Assembly (NCBI RefSeq): GCF_017313105.1
Contig: NZ_JAFLND010000003.1
Coordinates: 186,001 to 250,000, forward strand
Origin: [Muricauda] lutisoli (nom. illeg.)
Lineage (GTDB): Bacteria; Bacteroidota; Bacteroidia; Flavobacteriales; Flavobacteriaceae
Length of the DNA: 64,000 nucleotides
Direction of reading: 5' to 3'
Positions within the stretch are counted from its first letter, which is position 1; every line of letters starts with the position of its first letter. The notes beneath the pieces are model-generated. The model was given only the letters and a program-made list of their open reading frames with translations. It was not told the DNA's origin and made no database searches. Below are positions 60,341 to 64,000 of this stretch, piece by piece. Both the position numbers and the translations under genes were made by a program.

Positions 60341-61918
60341 TTAATATGTTTCAAATTCATCAAGGTGTGGGGCGTTCCACTTCAATTTTTTCTCATCCAT
60401 TACACGGTCCACCAAATCAATGATTTCGCGATTCTGAACGATTTCGATTCCCTTTTCAATATCATCGGCAAAAACACGGTCGTTTTCGGCAAAAGCAACC
60501 TTGGTTCGAAGGAATGTATGGATTTCATCTAATACAACACCCGATTTTAAAGGTTTTCTGTATTCAAATGCCTGGGCCGAGGTCAATAGTTCGATGGCCA
60601 GGATTTTCTCTACATTCTCAATAATGTTCAGTGCTTTTCTACCACTAATGGACCCCATGCTCACATGGTCCTCCTGTCCCAACGAGGTAGGAATGCTATC
60701 GGCACTGGCAGGGAAACACAGGCTTTTGTTCTCACTCGCCAATGCCGCAGAGGTGTACTGCAAAATCATATAGCCCGAATTGATGCCTGTATCGTTCATC
60801 AGCAATTTCGGAACACCCGGACTGTTGCCCTCGAGCGCCAGGTAAATTCGCCGGTCGGATATATTTCCAATTTCCGACGCAGCCAAAGCGGCATAGTCCA
60901 AAGCCATGGCCAAGGGCTGTCCATGAAAGTTACCTCCACTTATGGTGAGTTCATCATTAATAATGACGGGATTGTCTGTGACCGAGTTGAGCTCGATTTC
61001 CAATAATTCTTTCAAGTGTAACCAAGCATTGCGCGATGCTCCATGTACTTGTGGCATACAACGTAGGGAGTAGGGGTCCTGTACCCGTTCACAATCGATA
61101 TGGTCTTCCAAAATTTCGGAACCTTGGAGCAGGGTGCGTATTCGTCCCGCCACATGTTGGTTGCCTTTGAACGGGCGGAGTTGGTGCAATTCCTCAAAAA
61201 ATGGTTTCATGGAACCTTGTAGTCCTTCCAGCATCATGGCGCCAATAATATCCGCATGGCGCAGGCAATACTGCAATTTATGCAAGACCATTACCCCATG
61301 GGCTGCAATGAATTGGGTGCCATTGATCAATGCAAGGCCTTCTTTTGGACCCAATTCCAATGGTTTTAACCCCGTTTGATGGAATAGTTCTTCGGTCGGG
61401 ATGGTTTTTCCCTGGTATTCCACTTTCCCAAGTCCAATCAATGGAAGAAATAGATGGGAGAGTGGAGCCAAATCACCGGATGCTCCTACAGAACCCTGGG
61501 AAGGAACCACGGGAATGGCATCGTTTTCCAAATGCCAAAGCATACGTTGCAGGGTGGTTTCGGCAATACCTGAATAACCTTTCGCCAAGGCATGGATTTT
61601 TAGGATCAACATGATCTTTGCCAATTCGTTGGAGATGGGATCACCCACCCCCACGCTGTGGCTTTGCAATATATTGGATTGAAGTATTTTGGTGTCCTCT
61701 TTGGATATTTTGGTATTGCACAAAGGACCAAACCCTGTATTGATGCCATACACCGTATCGCCTTTTTCCACAATACGCTGCACGCGTTGGTAACTCGCAT
61801 TTACATTTTTCAGGCATTCGTCGGAGAAAATACCTTTTATGGTGCCATGGGCCATGCCCAAAGCTATACTTGCGGTTAAATGGTCTTCGCCAAATTGAAA
61901 TGTTCGGTCTATCGCCAT
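60341..61918 (-). CDS. hutH: Histidine ammonia-lyase
   Basis: First step: L-histidine to trans-urocanate. The autocatalytic MIO cofactor forms from the ASG triad in SVGASGDLAPLSH (residues 146-148 from this start). YGINTGFGPLCN and QEDHVSMGS are further family marks. The start is taken at MAIDRTFQFG (61918); the frame also allows 61948, but the putative -7 TAATTTTA overlaps that upstream ATG. The gene opens the hutHIUG operon and is divergent from a LysR gene. Confidence 0.95.
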   Translation of the reverse strand: MAIDRTFQFGEDHLTASIALGMAHGTIKGIFSDECLKNVNASYQRVQRIVEKGDTVYGINTGFGPLCNTKISKEDTKILQSNILQSHSVGVGDPISNELAKIMLILKIHALAKGYSGIAETTLQRMLWHLENDAIPVVPSQGSVGASGDLAPLSHLFLPLIGLGKVEYQGKTIPTEELFHQTGLKPLELGPKEGLALINGTQFIAAHGVMVLHKLQYCLRHADIIGAMMLEGLQGSMKPFFEELHQLRPFKGNQHVAGRIRTLLQGSEILEDHIDCERVQDPYSLRCMPQVHGASRNAWLHLKELLEIELNSVTDNPVIINDELTISGGNFHGQPLAMALDYAALAASEIGNISDRRIYLALEGNSPGVPKLLMNDTGINSGYMILQYTSAALASENKSLCFPASADSIPTSLGQEDHVSMGSISGRKALNIIENVEKILAIELLTSAQAFEYRKPLKSGVVLDEIHTFLRTKVAFAENDRVFADDIEKGIEIVQNREIIDLVDRVMDEKKLKWNAPHLDEFETY

Positions 61919-61969
61919 GTGTGTTTTTCTTTGGAATAAAATTACCATTTAGGTTTAATAATTGCCAAT

Positions 61970-61995
61970 ACTTATTTTTGTAATAATCAATAAGT
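61970..61995. promoter_or_regulatory. Inverted repeat between hutH and the LysR gene
   Basis: ACTTATT (61970-61976) and AATAAGT (61989-61995) are a perfect 7-bp inverted repeat spaced by 12 bp, a layout consistent with LysR-type operators. The right arm abuts the LysR ATG at 61996, so binding could repress the regulator while controlling hutH on the other side. Confidence 0.5.
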
Positions 61996-62883
61996 ATGAA
62001 TTATCAAATAGAACTTCGACATTTCATCTATTTTTTGGCCGTGGCCGAAGAGCTTCACTACAGAAAGGCTGCTGAAAAGCTGTTTATTTCCCAACCTGGA
62101 TTGAGTACGCAAATCAAACAGATGGAGGAGATATTGGGAACCCAACTTTTTATAAGGGACAAGAAAAAGGTGAGTTTGACCCCCGCAGGAGAGTTTTTGA
62201 AAAAAGAGGTGGAATTTATCTTGAATCATCTGGAGCAGACCAAAAAGCAGGTGAAACTTATCGGGGATGGGCAATTAGGGGAGGTACGTATCGGTTTTTT
62301 GGGTTCGGCCATGCAAAATGTGGTCCCCAATTTATTACTGGGTTTAAAAGAAAAGTTTCCAACGGTCCATACCACTTTGGAAGAGCTTTCCAACCGAGCG
62401 CAGATCAATGCGATATTGGCCGATCGATTGGATTTGGGCTTTGTCCGATTGTCCCGCGTTCCTAAGGGACTCGATGTAAAACCTGTTTTTGAGGATACCT
62501 TTTCCTTGGTGCTACCGGCAGACCATCCTTTGGATGAAGCGAATTTTAAGAACATCAGTCAGGTGGCGGATGAGGATTTTATTCTGTTTTCCCAAGATTA
62601 TAGTCCCATGTACTACGATACTGTCCTAAGTATTTGTGAGGATAGTGGTTTTGTGCCCAATGTTTCGCACAAATCGGTGCACGCACAGACCATTTTTAAA
62701 TTGGTGGAGAATAAACTGGGCATAGCCATTGTACCAACAACGCTTCAGTACGGGTTCCAGATGAAGGTGAAATTCATTGAAATGAAAAAAATAAAACAAC
62801 GTGCCATCTTGAGCATGGTTTGGAAAACGGATAATAGAAACCCTGCCCTTCAAAAATGTATGGACTTGCTCCTGAAATTATGA
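61996..62883 (+). CDS. LysR-family transcriptional regulator, probable hut regulator
   Basis: The 295-residue protein has an N-terminal winged helix-turn-helix (EELHYRKAAEKLFISQPGLS, QIKQMEEILGTQLF) and a C-terminal LysR substrate-binding domain (GEVRIGFLGSAMQNVVPNLL, LDLGFVRLSRVP). It is divergent from the hut operon across a gap of under 80 bp, so regulation of hut is likely; the inducer is probably urocanate or histidine by analogy, not seen in the sequence. Confidence 0.88.
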   Translation: MNYQIELRHFIYFLAVAEELHYRKAAEKLFISQPGLSTQIKQMEEILGTQLFIRDKKKVSLTPAGEFLKKEVEFILNHLEQTKKQVKLIGDGQLGEVRIGFLGSAMQNVVPNLLLGLKEKFPTVHTTLEELSNRAQINAILADRLDLGFVRLSRVPKGLDVKPVFEDTFSLVLPADHPLDEANFKNISQVADEDFILFSQDYSPMYYDTVLSICEDSGFVPNVSHKSVHAQTIFKLVENKLGIAIVPTTLQYGFQMKVKFIEMKKIKQRAILSMVWKTDNRNPALQKCMDLLLKL

Positions 62884-62931
62884 TAACAACGTTTTGGAGC
62901 GTAACTTTGGAATTCAACTTAATAGTGCATT

Positions 62932-63486
62932 ATGATTTTTGATCTGATCAAGGAAAGAAGAAGTATTTTTCCTCCTCAATTTAATGATAAACCCATTTCA
63001 AGAGAAACCATTGAGAAAATTTTGGAAGCTGCGAATTGGGCCCCAACGCATAAGAAAACAGAACCTTGGCGGTTTAAGGTATTAATGGGGGAAAAGAAAC
63101 AGGAATTAGGTGCTTTTTTGTCCAATAAATATCAAGAAGTGGACCCCAAGCCGAAGCAGATGAAAATCAAAAAACTGCAATTTAACCCATCCAACTCTGG
63201 AGCCGTAATCGCCATCTGCATGCAACGGGACCCAAAAGAAAGCCTACCCGAGTGGGAAGAGATTGCATCGGTGGCCATGGCTGTCCAAAATATGTGGTTG
63301 TGCTGCACAGAACTTGGTATTGGATGTTATTGGGCATCACCGGGACTTATAAAGTTTATGGATGAATTTTTTGACCTTAAGGAAGGTGAAAGATGTCTCG
63401 GATTTCTTTTTATGGGCTATTATGATGGTGAAGTGGAAAGATCCGATAGAACCCCTGTTTCTGAAAAAGTACAGTGGCTGGATTAA
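62932..63486 (+). CDS. Nitroreductase family flavoprotein
   Basis: The 184-residue FMN-dependent oxidoreductase opens with LIKERRSIFPPQF and ILEAANWAPTHKKTEPWRFK, the family FMN site, and has QNMWLCCTELGIGCYWASPG followed by FLFMGYY. It resembles small YdjA-like members that reduce nitro compounds or quinones with NAD(P)H; the natural substrate is unknown. Its stop shares bases with the convergent DUF456 stop. Confidence 0.9.
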   Translation: MIFDLIKERRSIFPPQFNDKPISRETIEKILEAANWAPTHKKTEPWRFKVLMGEKKQELGAFLSNKYQEVDPKPKQMKIKKLQFNPSNSGAVIAICMQRDPKESLPEWEEIASVAMAVQNMWLCCTELGIGCYWASPGLIKFMDEFFDLKEGERCLGFLFMGYYDGEVERSDRTPVSEKVQWLD

Positions 63487-63995
63487 CCAAAAGTAAATAG
63501 GTCCCCTGCATATTTGATGGTGATGTATACGTAGAATACGGTATACATAACGGTTACCACAAGTTTCATAAAAGTACCCGTCAAAAACCCTAAAAACGAA
63601 CCAAAGGCCGCCTTCATGGCGGTTTTTTTATTGGCTTTGTTCATCAATTCTCCGACCAATGCACCAATAAATGGCCAAATAATAATACCCAAGGGTCCGA
63701 ATATGGGAACAAAAAGGGCGACAAGTAGGCCTATGATGGTTCCCCACATGCCAGCTTTGCTGCCACCGAACCGTCTGGTACCCATGGCGGGTATTATATA
63801 ATCCAAAATGGTGATGGTGATCGCGATGACAAAGGTTACTCCCAAAACCCACCAATTATCTGGTACAGCTCTAGTTAAGTAGAGCAATAACAATCCCACC
63901 CAGCTGATAGGCGGACCGGGCAAAACGGGCAAAAAGCTACCGAGTATTCCGACCAGCATCAAAAGAAACCCCAAAATGAGCAATGCTATGTCCAT
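63483..63995 (-). CDS. DUF456 membrane protein
   Basis: The 170-residue protein has about four to five transmembrane helices and the DUF456 pattern: SFLPVLPGPPISWVGLLLLY, YIIPAMGTRRFGGSKAGMWG and IGALVGELMNKANKKTAMKA. Glycine-rich helix pairs suggest tight packing. Function unknown. The stop overlaps that of the nitroreductase by 4 bp, with both genes convergent. Confidence 0.88.
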   Translation of the reverse strand: MDIALLILGFLLMLVGILGSFLPVLPGPPISWVGLLLLYLTRAVPDNWWVLGVTFVIAITITILDYIIPAMGTRRFGGSKAGMWGTIIGLLVALFVPIFGPLGIIIWPFIGALVGELMNKANKKTAMKAAFGSFLGFLTGTFMKLVVTVMYTVFYVYITIKYAGDLFTFG

Positions 63996-64000
63996 GGTTG

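Overview
The window is a stretch of chromosome from a flavobacterium (Bacteroidota, Flavobacteriaceae; the overall style fits the Allomuricauda/Flagellimonas group, but that genus guess is inference). The evidence is: type B sorting domains of the type IX secretion system (T9SS) paired with PorP/SprF proteins; lipoproteins with a K-D/E signal after the lipid cysteine; TAnnTTTG promoters; ribosomal protein S16 with a long Ala/Glu tail; an exonuclease fused to DnaE; an ATP-cone fused to NrdB; and the short palindromic intergenic repeats common in this family. No phage, insertion sequence or CRISPR array was seen.

Layout. 0-3 kb: end of an unknown gene, then an LtaS-like phosphotransferase overlapping a diacylglycerol-kinase-like gene. 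3.3-6.4 kb: nrdB-nrdA. 6.6-11.7 kb: a DUF11-repeat T9SS adhesin with its PorP/SprF partner. 11.8-13.4 kb: a siroheme-synthase N-terminal-type enzyme, a LytTR response regulator without a kinase, and a small ORF. 13.4-15.3 kb: a hairpin-rich non-coding stretch and two orphan hypothetical genes. 15.5-26.7 kb, minus strand: a 3073-residue repeat adhesin, a second PorP/SprF and a surface-lipoprotein hydrolase. 27-30 kb: an OmpA/TSP3 protein and a YegP-like protein. 30-34 kb: GNAT, rpsU, a 63-residue ORF and proC-proB-proA. 34.5-38.7 kb: a TauE/SafE exporter, a porin-like protein, an LRR lipoprotein and tRNA-Asp. 38.8-45.3 kb: a DUF58 protein, trxA, dnaE and a DUF2383 protein. 45.5-48.6 kb: rpsP, rimM, a tRNA methyltransferase and gcdH. 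48.6-55.7 kb: a YdeP-like molybdopterin enzyme, a DUF7009 protein, dnaE2 and dinB. 55.8-55.9 kb: a candidate small RNA. 56-62.9 kb: the hutHIUG histidine-degradation operon with a divergent LysR gene. The window ends with a nitroreductase and a DUF456 protein.

How it fits together. The most interesting region is 11-30 kb. Five sites made of two 12-bp half-sites with starts exactly 21 bp apart lie upstream of the giant-adhesin operon, the OmpA gene (two sites) and both orphan hypothetical genes. All five face the gene they precede. The geometry and sequence resemble LytTR-domain binding sites, and a LytTR response regulator lies in the same region. I infer a local surface/secretion regulon. 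Other regulatory signals are a double palindrome before dinB, an inverted repeat abutting the LysR start codon, and a structured leader ahead of the GNAT-rpsU-pro operon.
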